From: Chromera velia
Taxonomy: Eukaryota > Sar > Chromeraceae
NCBI GenBank assembly: GCA_018398765.1
Contig: JAHBMJ010000027.1
Span: 2,578 to 58,891, forward strand
Direction: 5' to 3'
Length of the DNA: 56,314 bases
In this document: positions 44,434 through 56,313 of the stretch, one piece after another
How the letters are laid out: each line of letters begins with the position of its first letter
Position numbering within the stretch: position 1 is the stretch's first letter
Program-made: the position numbers and the translations under genes
The notes under the pieces: model-generated
The model's input: the letters and a program-made list of their open reading frames with translations, nothing else
Told to the model about the DNA's origin: nothing
Database searches by the model: none

Positions 44434-46030
44434 TAGTGCTGCAAACAGTAGTTGTATTTTGACTGCGCTGAATGCAATCGAACTGATGCCGGGGTGAAAC
44501 CGTGAAAGGGGGTGATGTTAGGTCATATGTGATATAATGTGATACACTGGCAGTAGTGGTCAAACCTAGGGTCAAACGAGTGTTATATCTGATGTAATAA
44601 TATGAGAAAGTACGTTCAATCCGGCTTATGCTAATTGTAACCAAAATTTAACCTATGTTTGATTGATTGATTGATTGATATGTTATAGTATAGAGAAACT
44701 TGATTGATTAATTGATTGGTTCCGAACTTAAGAAGTTAAAAGATGCATAATGAGATGAATACACTTTTTATAGATATAGCCCGGGCAACATAAGGTCGAT
44801 GAGAGTCTTTGTGTAAGCTTGAATGTTAGTCAAAGGCCGCGTGATGCCACTTGCATAGCAGAAAGTAATTAAAATAAGAAACTAAAAGCATTACAGTTCT
44901 ATACAGTTTAATACTGGAAGATGAAACCTAGGCGCCGGCTAGAGAAAAAAAAAAAAAGATCTCCCTAGATCGTCTATTTTTTTTTTTTTCTTTTTCAGTT
45001 AAACAACTGTTAATAATTGTTCAACTATTACACAAGTGTTGTTTGTATGTTGCACTGTAACTTGCACAACTGTTGTTAAGTGTTGTTCAAGGTTAAAAAG
45101 TAAAAATAAAAAAAAAAAAAAAGATCTCCCGAGATTGTCTACTTTTTTTTTTTCCCTCTAGCCGGCGCCTAGGACGAAACCACTTTTATATATCACTAGT
45201 AATAACAAGTACATCATGACACCCAGCCACACCTACATTAAAGCATTCACATATTATTCTGGCGAATCTGCCACTAGATTTGTTAGTGGCTTAATGTAAA
45301 AAAAAGAATAAGAGAATGTATGAGAATATGTATGAAAAGCCGAAAGTATGCTAACTGACGGAAAAACTTTTTTCATTAGTGTTCTAGTACAATGGATGGT
45401 GTTGTTGCGTTTACATTTCAAACAGTAGTGAACAAAACAGTATGAGGATTAACAAAAAAGAACGGGCCCTTTAACAGGGCTAGGTAGGGCAGACTAGGCG
45501 AGACTAAGTAATTAAAATAGCATAAACAGTGTAAGCACTTATATGTGAGCACTGACAAGTTTTCTGGTGGCAGCACAGTGTCAACACTTCTAGCAGCATT
45601 TACTATGGCTAGTACTATGAAACAGTATTAATATGCATCAAAAGCTAGAGTGAAAAGGACCTGAAGAACGGTGAAAAGAGGGGCCATGTCATTAGCTACA
45701 AGAGGGGGTGTGGCCACAGTACAGACTCCAGAAAAGAAATTTTAAAGCGACTCGGCGTAAAAAAATTCAAAGAAATTAGTTAATTGACAAGACTGGTTCA
45801 TCTAAAACTAACAAAAACGACATGCACACAATACAAAATTAAAAATGTGTTCATAAAAAAAATATGTGCAATGAATTTGCTTTTTGAAAAATGTGCTTCG
45901 ATTTGCTCTAGCTAATTTGTTCAGTGCTATGCGCAATGCATGATCGCGTTTTGACAAAGCGCGCGCACGCAAAAAAACGCGCGAAAAACTAATGGATTTG
46001 TAATAAAATAACAAAAAAAGTTATAATTAT
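44434..46030. other. AT-rich spacer containing a MITE-like element
   Basis: Composition is AT-rich throughout, with short (GATT)n runs at 44661-44680 and 44699-44717. Apart from the 247-bp element at 44927-45173 I see no gene. The few open frames are short and lack features. Confidence 0.6.
44927..45173. mobile_element. MITE-like non-autonomous element with 18-bp perfect TIRs
   Basis: CCTAGGCGCCGGCTAGAG at 44927-44944 is repeated exactly inverted at 45156-45173. Inside each terminus is a homopolymer module: A13, a 19-nt core GATCTCCCTAGATCGTCTA (44958-44976), then a T run. Near the right end is A16, GATCTCCCGAGATTGTCTA (45123-45141), C, then T11. The two cores differ at 2 of 19 positions and lie in the same orientation although the TIRs are inverted. 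The roughly 110-bp middle is AT-rich with TGTTGTT/AACAAC words. No coding capacity is present. A target-site duplication is not obvious (flanks gatgaaa / acgaaac), so the superfamily is unknown. Confidence 0.75.
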
Positions 46031-46360
46031 GTATTCAGCTGCACGCCAGACTGAATTGCCTGTCTTGATGCAGTGTTGTGCAATTCACAGTGCATCAACA
46101 CTTCGACCAAGATGCTTCAACGCACGCTTGCCAACCACACACGTTCCTGACTCTTCAGTATTGACAATAGGCAGCCAACTCTTTGAGGTCCTTTTCGCAC
46201 TTTCCACCGTTGTTCAAAAGACAACTCTTTTCCAAAGCAACGCACAGCTAGTCTATCATACAAAGTTGTTCTCTTCGGTTCTCTTGGGGACGGTGTGCTG
46301 CTTTGAGATCGCCGTGTTACGTCAGGACACTGATTACGGAGAAAACTCGAGGAAATAGTG

Positions 46361-46471
46361 GGCATGTGGCTGGGTAGGCTGTCGAATCGATGAACGAGCA
46401 GAAGAGTGTGATTCATTCACTGGGTGATTCAATGAGTGAACAACAGTTGATTGAATGAGTGAACAACAGTA

Positions 46472-46554
<83 letters not shown>

Positions 46555-46555
46555 G

Positions 46556-46586
<31 letters not shown>

Positions 46587-46877
46587 GGATGGATGGATTG
46601 ATTGATTGATTGAATGCATGAATGAATGAATGAATGTATGAGCGATTGATTGAGTGAACGAATGAAGAAAGAAAGCAAGGAATGATAGATAGACTTGGAT
46701 GGTCAATAACGGCAGATCCCGCCAGAAGGACCACAAAGAGTTGGCTGTCTGTTAGCAATACTGAAGGAAGGGAGAAATCGTGAGTGTGTTGGTATGTGGC
46801 TGGATAGGCTGTTGAATCGATGAACGAGCAGAAGAGTGTGACTCATTGACTGGGTGATTCAATGAGTGAACAACAGT
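46361..46877. repeat. Tandem segmental duplication: 87-bp unique unit plus (GATT)n
   Basis: 46361-46447 and 46791-46877 match over 87 bp with about five differences and are 430 bp apart. Each is followed by a GATT array. The first copy also has a small internal repeat of TGAATGAGTGAACAACAGT. Confidence 0.85.
46469..46640. repeat. (GATT)n/(GGAT)n/(GAAT)n microsatellite
   Basis: Long run of GATT units, interrupted by GGAT and followed by GAAT units. All reading frames appear open only because the 4-bp unit encodes NQSI-type peptides on the minus strand. Confidence 0.95.
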
Positions 46878-46878
46878 G

Positions 46879-46929
<51 letters not shown>

Positions 46930-47208
46930 GGATGGATGGATGGATGGATGGATAGATGGATGGATGGATGGATAGATGGATGGATGGATGCATGGATGGA
47001 TAGATGGATGGATGGATGGATTGATCGATTGAGTGAATGAATGAATGAATGATTGTATGGATGAATGAATGAATGGTCCCACGAATGAATGAATGAATGA
47101 ATGAATGAATGAATTAATGAATGAATGAATGAGTGAATGAATGGATAAATGAATTAATGAATGAATGAACAAATGAATGAATGTAGAAATGAATGGATGA
47201 ATGAATGA
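46878..47208. repeat. (GATT)n-(GGAT)n-(GAAT)n compound microsatellite
   Basis: Successive blocks of GATT, GGAT (with GATA interruptions) and GAAT units over about 330 bp. Open frames across it are repeat artefacts. Confidence 0.95.
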
Positions 47209-47406
47209 GCCCAATTCTCAATTGAGCATCAATTGTAATCCTCGACAATGCAAGATCGTTTTTCAAATTCTGTGTTCACGAGGCACTTCCCTTTCTTTTC
47301 GTTCCACCCCTTGCTGTCCCTGCTGTATGCTGTGCTGTGTGGAGATCGATACTAAAACTCTTTCCCCTGCATCTTTGACTCAGGGGCCGGAACAGGGTGC
47401 CACTGG

Positions 47407-47516
47407 ATCTCCGTCTCCTCCACCACCTCCGCCTCCTCCACCACCTCCACCACCTCCGCCTCCTCCGCCACCTCCACCACCTCCACCACCTCCGCCTCCT
47501 CCGCCTCCTCCCTCCC
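47407..47516 (+). repeat. (CCTCCACCA/CCTCCGCCT)n minisatellite, poly-proline frame
   Basis: About 100 bp of CCN triplets encode an uninterrupted proline run. A possible acceptor (actcag at about 47384) and donor (GTGCGC at 47544) bracket it, so it might be an exon of an unmodelled upstream part of the next gene. I could not connect it to other exons and treat it as a repeat. Confidence 0.7.
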
Positions 47517-47879
47517 TGACTTCTCACACACACCCTCGGTGCAGGTGCGCGTGACGTCCTTCCCTCCCTCACTTTCCCTGTCATGTCACGCTCTTCTGAT
47601 GTTTTGCATAAGGTGTATACCGTGAGCGGTCTCTCCACCCACTTTTGTCGTTGCTTTTTCTCATCGCGCTCCTGTCAGGTCATTTTGAGCCTTTCTGAAT
47701 AAATCCACTTCCATCTGTGTCGCTTTGCAGCTCAACCCAAGCCACACAAATGGGTACTGCCGAGGTCAGCTGAGCATCACGTGTATCACTCCTCGCAAAC
47801 CTTCAAACGCTTCCAGGGCCTTTAAAGCATTTCGCATGCTGTCCGACATTCTAGCACCATTATGCATTCTGCTTTCATA

Positions 47880-50800
47880 ATGGCTAGAAATCCTGCTGCA
47901 AAAACGCTGAATTTTGCTCATGAAAGCGCCGTCGGTAAGTTCAAAAGTGAAAGATGCTTCATGATGGGCACCAAAAAAATAGATTGAATGCTCTCTTTCT
48001 GCTCACTGCAGAACAGCGGCGCCAAGCCACACGCACGGTATCGAAATGGACTTGGGGTAAGCCTCCCACTTTTTTCATGCCTCCTCCTTTTTCCGTTTCA
48101 CCTCGCTCGTTCCAATGTGTCTGTGTCTTCTTCTTCAACTTTGCCCTTTCTTCCTTCTTCTTTCGGTCCATGAAAACTTTTTAAGGCGTATTTTTAGTTC
48201 TACTCGCTCACGGTTATGTGAGGGAGGGGTTTGTCTTATACAAGCGCGAGGGAGGGGTTTTGTCTTGTACAAGTCGGAGCAAATACTTTGAATTTGTGTC
48301 ACATTGTGCCCTGCCCATTGAGCCAGAAATAGCTTTTTCTCTGCTCTCATACATGCAAAGAGAATCGCAGATGTCCTCAATCCAGTGCTCGGATTTGCAA
48401 ATGCAACTCTTTACTGGATGCATGATCGAATGAATGCTGATTGACTCCAAGGATGTTCCATGAGTCTGAGCTTGTCAAGGGCGCAGGGCAGCAGTGGCTT
48501 GAGCAGTGGCAATCGCAGCAACGGCAACAGCAATAGCAGCAGCAGAAGCAGAAGCAGAAGCAGCGACAGAAGCAGCAGGAGAAGTCGAAGCAGCGGCAGA
48601 AGCAGCGGCAGAAGCAGCAGCAGAAAGAGAAGCAGCAGAAGCAGCGGCAAAAGCAGCAGCAGAAACAGAAGCAGCAGAAGCAGCGACAGAAGCAGCAGGA
48701 GAACCAGTCAAAGCAGCGGCAGAAACAGAAGCAGCAGAAGCAGCGACAGAAACAGCAGGAGAACCAGTCAAAGCAGCGGCAGGAGCAGCGACAGAAGCAG
48801 CAGGAGAACCAGTCGAAGCAGCGGCAGAAGCAGCAGCAGAAAGAGAAGCAGCAGAAGCAGCGGCAGAAGCAGCAGAAACAGAAGCAGCAGAAGCAGCAGC
48901 AGAAACAGAAGCAGAAGCAGCAGAGGGAGCAATCAAAGCTGCAGGAGAAGCAGAGGCAGTCACACAGTGCATACACAGAGAAGCAGAACGAGAAGCATTC
49001 CCACTGTCAGCCCACAGAGAAGGTTCCGCCCTTGTTCAGCACTAGCAGCACGATGGAAGCAAACGGAGCAAGAGTCGGCCGTGCCGGTTGTGCAAATACC
49101 TCTCCATCTGGTGGGCTCCATGGTGAACGGATAGAACGGCCGACGTACTAGGAAACGGAACAGCACTGAGCCACACTTCGACTGGTGAGTTCTATCTGTT
49201 ACTATGTGCTCCTTTCGGTCCGGTGCCTCGGTTTTGTTGTCTCCTGCAGTTGCTCTTTTCATGACGGGTCGCGCACGGTGTCCTAGGGTATCCGTCGACT
49301 GCAGCCATCCATTCGTGACATATATATGCGCTCCCTTTTTGTAGATGAGGCCAGAATGCATAGTGGTGAACGAGACAACTGCCACCCGGATAGAAAGGCG
49401 CAAAGAGGCTTCAAACAGTTACAGGCCCAGCTGTGCATCTGCCTGCTGAAGAGGCAGCAGATTCAATCGGTTATTGTTACACGTTTCAGCCGCATTCGTG
49501 AAGTAGAGAGGCTCCTGATTTCAGGCACGTCTGGTTTTGCGTCTCTGGTTTTTGAATATATGGGCTTGCCAGTTTTGTCCTGTTCACTCACCCGCTTACT
49601 CCTTCCGACTACATTCGTGCAACTGTTTTTCTCTCAATTCCACCCGACCTGGCGGACGACCTGTGACGTATCGAGATCGGAGCCCTTTGGACGAGAGAGC
49701 GCGCTAACAAACGGACAAAGGGAACACTTGTGAAGATCATGATCAACAGGTACGGCAGTCCCAAAGATAGTGTCAGACAGAACCAACGTAATTGTGGTAC
49801 CCTTTGTTTTGCCCATCTGAGGTGTTTTGGCGCTGTCGCTATTCTGTCGTCCAATCATGGAATTTGCGTTGAACAGCAAGCGTGCTAGCTTGTAGGACAC
49901 ATGAAAATTCAGTTACTGTAAGGTGTCGACATATTCATCCTTTTGTCTTTTTTGAACATGCGCGCAACCAGAAAAATCTGTACATGTATCGATTCTGCCT
50001 ATCTGATGCAGATCAAAAATTTCGATTTCGCCTGAAGAAGGCACAACTTGCTGCATGGGGAATCGATGCGGAGCTTGGAGGAAGCATTGGGGTGGATCCG
50101 GCACCGGATCTTTCTGCATATTCTGCTGACAGAGCAGACAGATGACCACTGCTGCTGCTGTCGGTGTTCCCGCTGCCGTCAGTGATGGCTGCAGTCATTG
50201 CTGCCGCTGCTGCTCCCACCGATGCCCACACAAATACCGATCCCGATCCCGAGACACATACGGATGCCGATGCCGATCCGAGACAGAAACCGAAACCGAT
50301 GTCGACCTCAACCGCTGCCGTTGCCGCTTTCGTGACCACTGCCCATCCGAGACTCCACGACATCCACTGCCGTCGAAGAGCTGCTGCCACTCTCCCACAT
50401 TTATGCTGCCCCTGCGCCCCTCTGGCAAGAAATAAGGTACTCTGTTTCTGAGGGTCGAATGTCAACTGTCCAGACATTCATTGACAGCTCATCATGAAGA
50501 CACCGGCATCAGCATGACTTTTACTCTGTGATCGCTACCTGGATTTCCTTTGTATTCAATTCCTCCTCTATTGTCACGACTTGCGCTGCAGGTGCAGAAG
50601 AAACGGAACACTGAAGGGTCAGTTAAGTGATTTCCTGATGCAGCGAAATAATGGAAGGATATGCAAAAATGAAGTCGGTCCAGAGTTAAACTTTTCCTTT
50701 GATGAATTAAGTTGGGAGTTTTGCCCCACCTCGACATGCACTGGATGTTCCTCAGTCTCCAGGCGTGTAAGAAATCCAAACAGAGGACAAAACTTCTCGA

Positions 50801-53800
50801 GTCTTTCTGTTCAGTCAATTGATTTGGAACCCAGGTGCACGCGTGCCCCCTGTAAATGTTTGATTCAAAAAATTGCCTGAAGTGTATCTCAAATAAATCA
50901 GTCGCGCTGCCACTTGCACCATTCTTTACTGTGTCTCGATGTGTCTGTTGCTCAGTCCCTGCGTGACTGCCTGCCTCTTCTCGTGTCCGCCTTCTTTCCT
51001 GCGGGCCTGTCTGCTGCTTGCTCTCTGTTTTTCTCTTGGTTTCTGCGCATTTCTGCAAGCAAATCTCATTCATGTAAGCAATGATACATTGGGATGCTTT
51101 GCTATGCAGAGACGCTTCCTCGTCGAGCATTGAAGCCTCCAGTTCGTCGTCAAGCATGATCGCGCATGATGGGTCGTCGTCCCACTCCGACTCAAGCATC
51201 GGCACACCAGAGGAAGGTGACAGAGACTACGCTTGATATGTGTTTCAATGAAGACCTTTCTGCCTTCTGTTTTTTTTTTTTCGTCATTCTGGATTTGCTG
51301 TTTCTGCTTGGGTGCCTGCTCTTTCAGTCCACCTGTAAAAAGCTCCTCTCAAATGTGTGCGTCCCAAAAATCAATCAGAAGCGCGACCGTATGGCAGGAG
51401 AGACTGAGATAGAGGGATTGGCTCAAGAAAACCTCCTTCAATCTCTCCAGCGTCCGTCCTACCCGAACGATTCATTAAATGATTTTGGAAGGCCTTTTGC
51501 CCTCCAGCAGATTGATTGACATGAAGATTCAGCAATTGACCAAACCAAGAAGTAGAACTTCAAGGTGGGCGTGAGGGGTGTGTGGATCGTTGGTTGCTGT
51601 GCTAGAGGGTGGATGTTGGGGTGGGATTAGATGAGAGGTGGGGGTGATGCGGATTGAGATGTGGGATAGTGGGGTGTGGTGTTGTCAATGAGGGTGGATC
51701 GGAGGGGTGGGGGGGGAGTTGATGGGTCGGGTGAGTTGGTAGGGTGTCGCTCTTTTTCCAGTCATACTTGAAAAGAAGTTAAACGTTTCGGGTAGGCGGT
51801 TCGTGAGGACGGTAGGGATTACTCGGTTCCGACTACGTGCAGTTGTGGAACGAGATCCCCCTGATGCCATACAAATCTTCGCGTCTTCTCGTCTGTGTGC
51901 CTGTGTGTGCCTGTTGGTGAATGTCGGTGCGCACTTCCGTGTGAGTGTGTGCGTGTGCGTGTGCGTGTACGTGAATTTGTCTGCGCTTTCTTCGCGCGTG
52001 CGTGTGTCTGTGCCGCCGGTCTTCTTTCTTCTTCTTTTTGCTTTCCTGTCTATCTGTGTGAAGGCCTGTAATTGTCCGTCGTGTCTCCGTCGTTGTGTGT
52101 TTTTTCATCCCTCCGTCCCCCTTTTCGCTTTTCCCTCTGTCTGCGCGTGCGAACATGCCACACACCAAACTGAAGGATATTTGCCACATGAAATAAACTC
52201 GGAGTTCCAAAGTTTCGCTTTAGTACGGATCGTTTGGGATGCTCTGGGGCTGCATCTGTGCATCTTCGTCTGATCACCCTCATGCCGCATTCAATCTTAT
52301 TCTCAGGCTGGCCCGATCTGTCGTAAATTGCCCCTTTTCCCCTGCATGTGTGACTGCTTCATCCATCCACGCACCTCTTTTTCTGTCTCTGTCCTCTGCC
52401 ATGTCCCTTTTGCTGGTTTAGCCCCCTCGTGAACATGCGTTCCGGTGTAGTCTAAGAGTAGAAAATCCTCAAAAATTGAGGCTCTTCTGTTCACGATGTG
52501 CAAAAATGTGAGAAACCATGTTTTTCTACTTCGATCTATCTCTGCTTCTTCTTTATTTATTTGGAAAGACGCGCTGGAGATCCGTGCACATTTGTGTCTA
52601 TCGATCTGATTCATGTCTTTGCAGCAGCCCACAAAAGACTCGAGCTCGCGAAGTACATGTACGAGCGGCACTTTTTCGGCATGCAACACCTCGAAGTAAG
52701 CCTTCACTCGCTGCAACACGTCTCGGAGATTCTTTTCCTCTTCCACATATTTTTCTTTTCTTGTGACACTTCGTGAGAATTGTTCAAAGTTCATTCAATA
52801 CTCTTGGCGCTTCTAAACGATTCAGGAAGCACACCATGAACACGGAATTCCTTTTCGGGAGCAGTCAGAAGAAAAAAACAAGTAGGGGCTGAAGTGCTGT
52901 TTGCCGCATCCATATGCCTACTTCTGTATTGTCGCCCCACTTAGACGCCCAAAGACAGAATTATTTGGCTGAATAAACTAACCGAAAGCCATGTGCCTCA
53001 AAGCAGTCAATTGTCAAATGTTTCGATCAATGGCTGTTCTCATTTGAGCGAAGCAAGTTACGTCTTGCAGGAGATGTTCAAGGATGCCATCAAAGTCGAA
53101 AACTACAACATCGCGAAGATGATATTGAAGCACATCAACATACAGGTCTGCCTCGGACACATGTCTGCAATTTTCCCACGATTCTAGAACGTCTCATTCA
53201 TCGCCAGCTTCATGCCCCCTGATGTTCCCCCTTTGAGCAGAATTTCCTTTTCGGGTAGATGAATTACAATCATGCTTGGAAATAGATTGTCGAGGTTCGT
53301 TGCCCATGCATGGTGCTTTAAATTCGCCGAAATCCTTGTCGAATGTATTGTCCCAATTTTCTCGTGCATACGCTGGCTTGCAGAGACAGAAGGTCACGTA
53401 CAATGTACTGAAATTCGCAATCAATGACAGCCAAGACGGTGAGTGACTGTCGCGTTCAGCTCCACTCGTTCTCTTGAGATATGCCGCACTCAGACGTCTG
53501 TTCGTGTTGATGCAACTTTGAAGGAGCACAACATTTTTCTCTTGGAGGTGTGTACCGACTGTCTACATGGACGCTCCACGAAGCCTCAGCACTGGTTGCT
53601 TGTTTTATGCACGATCACTCACTCAGCTTACTTGTGTGCGGGAATGTATATGTGCAGGAGCCAGCCCGATAGTCGAACAGAGAAAGAACGTCAACAATGT
53701 GCTCGAGTTTCTGTCCCTTCGGGGAATAAATACCAGGATTAACGGAGTGGAATTTCATGGTCAGTCTGGCTTCTGTCTTTCTTTGCTTTTACACTAACTC

Positions 53801-56112
53801 GACTCTCCTTCCGTATGCGTCTGCAGGGGCTTGTTTTCTCGACCCATCATTTTTCTTTCCCTTCTCTCTTTCATACATTTCCTTCCCTATGATATCATGA
53901 ATCTTCTCTCTAGCTGTCAAAATGCAATCTCATCCTAACTTTGATTTTCTTTCTCCAAATGCATATTTTTCTTTAATTCCTTTGATGATTGAATCCCTTT
54001 CTACCATTTTTTTCGCGCTCAAACCATCCCGCCAGCTCTCGCTGAATTGAACAGAGCTCCTTGTTCTTTTTTGTTGGTTACTCATAGGTTTCGTTGGGCT
54101 ATCTGAAATACCGAAGGCGATACAGCTCTTGTCAGACCTGCCGAACAACATCAAGTACCTCGACCTCACAGATTCGTTGGTTTCTGACCCTTTCAGTTGT
54201 ACAAAGGCAGGCAGCCTAAGGGGTGATATTCAATCTTTTTGATTTTGCCTGCATGCTTGACGATCTTTTTGCGCTTGCCAATGTCTACATGTCCTCGTTT
54301 TTCTTGCGGCTTCCGTTCGTTGTTTGTTGGTTGCTGCAGAATTTCAGCCCTCTGGTTGTCTTTGTCAAGCTGTTTTCTGCTTGACAGCACAAGGAGAGTG
54401 AGGCCGCAAGTTGAAGACCTCATGCAGTGAATTGCACGTTAACTTCCACATTCGAGGGCTTGTCTGAGGCCATCCATTGCCTGCATGCCTGCATGCCTGC
54501 ATGCAAGCTCTCTTCTTCAATCATGTGTTTTGCCTAATGATGCCTGTTTTAATCTTTACGTTATAAACTCCCATGGCTTCTGCTTTTGCGCCCATAGCTG
54601 CTATTTGATTTCATTGTACTACGAACAACAATCTCTCGATCCTCAATCCTCTCGCAAGTGCAGACTGTGATCTCTCCGACGGAGAATTGGAGGTGGTTCT
54701 GGGGGGACTCAAATCAGGGGTTCATGAGGGCCTAACTCTAAATGGTCGGACTCCGTCTTTCAAGTGTAGAAACTTGCAAACTCTCTTTCTCACTGTCTCT
54801 TGACTTTCGGCGGTAGATCCGCAGGTGTGTGTATGAATCCATCTGATCGAAAGGTGTTTCAAATTGATTTTGGTTTCGGTGCGGAAAAGTAAGTCCTTTT
54901 CGTATCTTAGATATAGGTGCTGCCTCCTTCTTTTCAACGGTATTGTCAGTGGTTGTCCGACTTTTCAGCACTTAGTCACTACCAGCCGTGCGAACTCTCT
55001 TGCTCTCTATGTGTGTGCCCTGGGCCAGTCATGCACTGTTGGATGTACGTGGAATGGTGCGGTGTGGTGTCTTGGCTCATTGGATTCTGTCCGAGAATCT
55101 GTTCCTGAGTGGAATTTCTGTTTTCTGTTGCGTCCACCAGAGTTTTCATGTCCTTCTCTCTTCTCAATATCCACGCGTTTGCTCTGTGCCGAAGTGGCTT
55201 CTGCGTGGCTTGCATTCCAACCATAGACGTTCCACAGTGGGGTCGCCTGACCGTTTGACTGCCCGATTACTTGACTGCTTGATTTGCTGCCGGCCTGCCT
55301 GCCTGCCTGCCTGTCTGCCTGTCTGCATGCGTGCTCACTGCCTGACTGTCTGCTTGACTGCTTGACCTACTGGGTGGCTGACTGACTGATTGATCGAGAT
55401 CGGAGAACGACTGCTAATTCGTTCACATGTGTAGAAAAACCCATGTTCCCCTTCCAAAACTGTTTATATACCTGCGAGCGAAGCAGATGTTCTTCGTCCA
55501 ATCTGGCGCTCTTTCTGTTGCTGATTGCAATGAATGCTGCATGCAGAAAATGCCTCGATCAGTATGGGAGGATGGAGACAACTGGAGGCCGCGTTGGAGC
55601 AAAAATTGTCGGGCTGCTTGAGAGTGCTGGGTCTGAGCGGTCAGTCACTGTCATTTGCATACATCGATCTTTTGAAGGCCTTTCATGGCCACGATAGGAG
55701 GTAGTACAATCTCCTTAATTTCTTTTTCCCCTTCTGTTCTTGCGTGAAAACAGCAGTCAGGAGGGGTGCACTTCAGTGATCCGGGAGGTGTAGAGACAAG
55801 CTAAGGGCAGTTGACCCATTACTTTCGGGCCCCTGGCCCGCGTTCCCTGAGCATCTTTGCCGTTTTTTCAGCATCTGTGCCGTTCTTTCACCGTCGGCTC
55901 ATTCTTTCTTTCTTTCTGTGGTGCTTTTGTTTCATCCAATATTTCTTTGTCAGTTTTTTTTGCATTTTTTCCTTTCATTCTTATTCCTTGAATTTCTCCC
56001 TCCTTCTCCGTTGTGTCCGTGAAAAGAAGAAAATAGCAGAAAGAAAGAAGTTTCTCTCTCTCTCTGTCTCTCCGCGCCCCCTTGCTTCTCCTTTGTTTCC
56101 CCCCCCTCTCCC

Positions 56113-56188
<76 letters not shown>

Positions 56189-56262
56189 AAGAGAGAGACA
56201 CACACACACACACGCACACACATTCACACACACACACACTCACGCACATACACACACACTCG

Positions 56263-56313
<51 letters not shown>

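Noticed and set aside
46029-46358. 109-codon plus-strand frame in the AT-rich to repeat transition
   Set aside because: No domain, no neighbouring exons and no convincing start context.
46334-46758. Three overlapping minus-strand open frames of 107-114 codons rich in Asn, Gln, Ser and Ile
   Set aside because: They are translations of the GATT/GAAT microsatellite in its three frames, with no non-repeat coding signal.
47201-47554. 117-codon open frame with a 40-residue proline run
   Set aside because: The proline run is a CCN minisatellite. The sequence before it shows no coding character and I could not join it to another exon with confidence.
48377-48976. 199-codon minus-strand frame rich in Cys and Phe, resembling a Cys-rich secreted protein
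   Set aside because: It is the antisense of the AGC/AGA minisatellite. Cys and Phe positions follow the repeat and not a conserved pattern.
55868-56309. Minus-strand Cys/Val and Ser/Leu repeat frames at the right edge
   Set aside because: They arise from CA and GA dinucleotide arrays.
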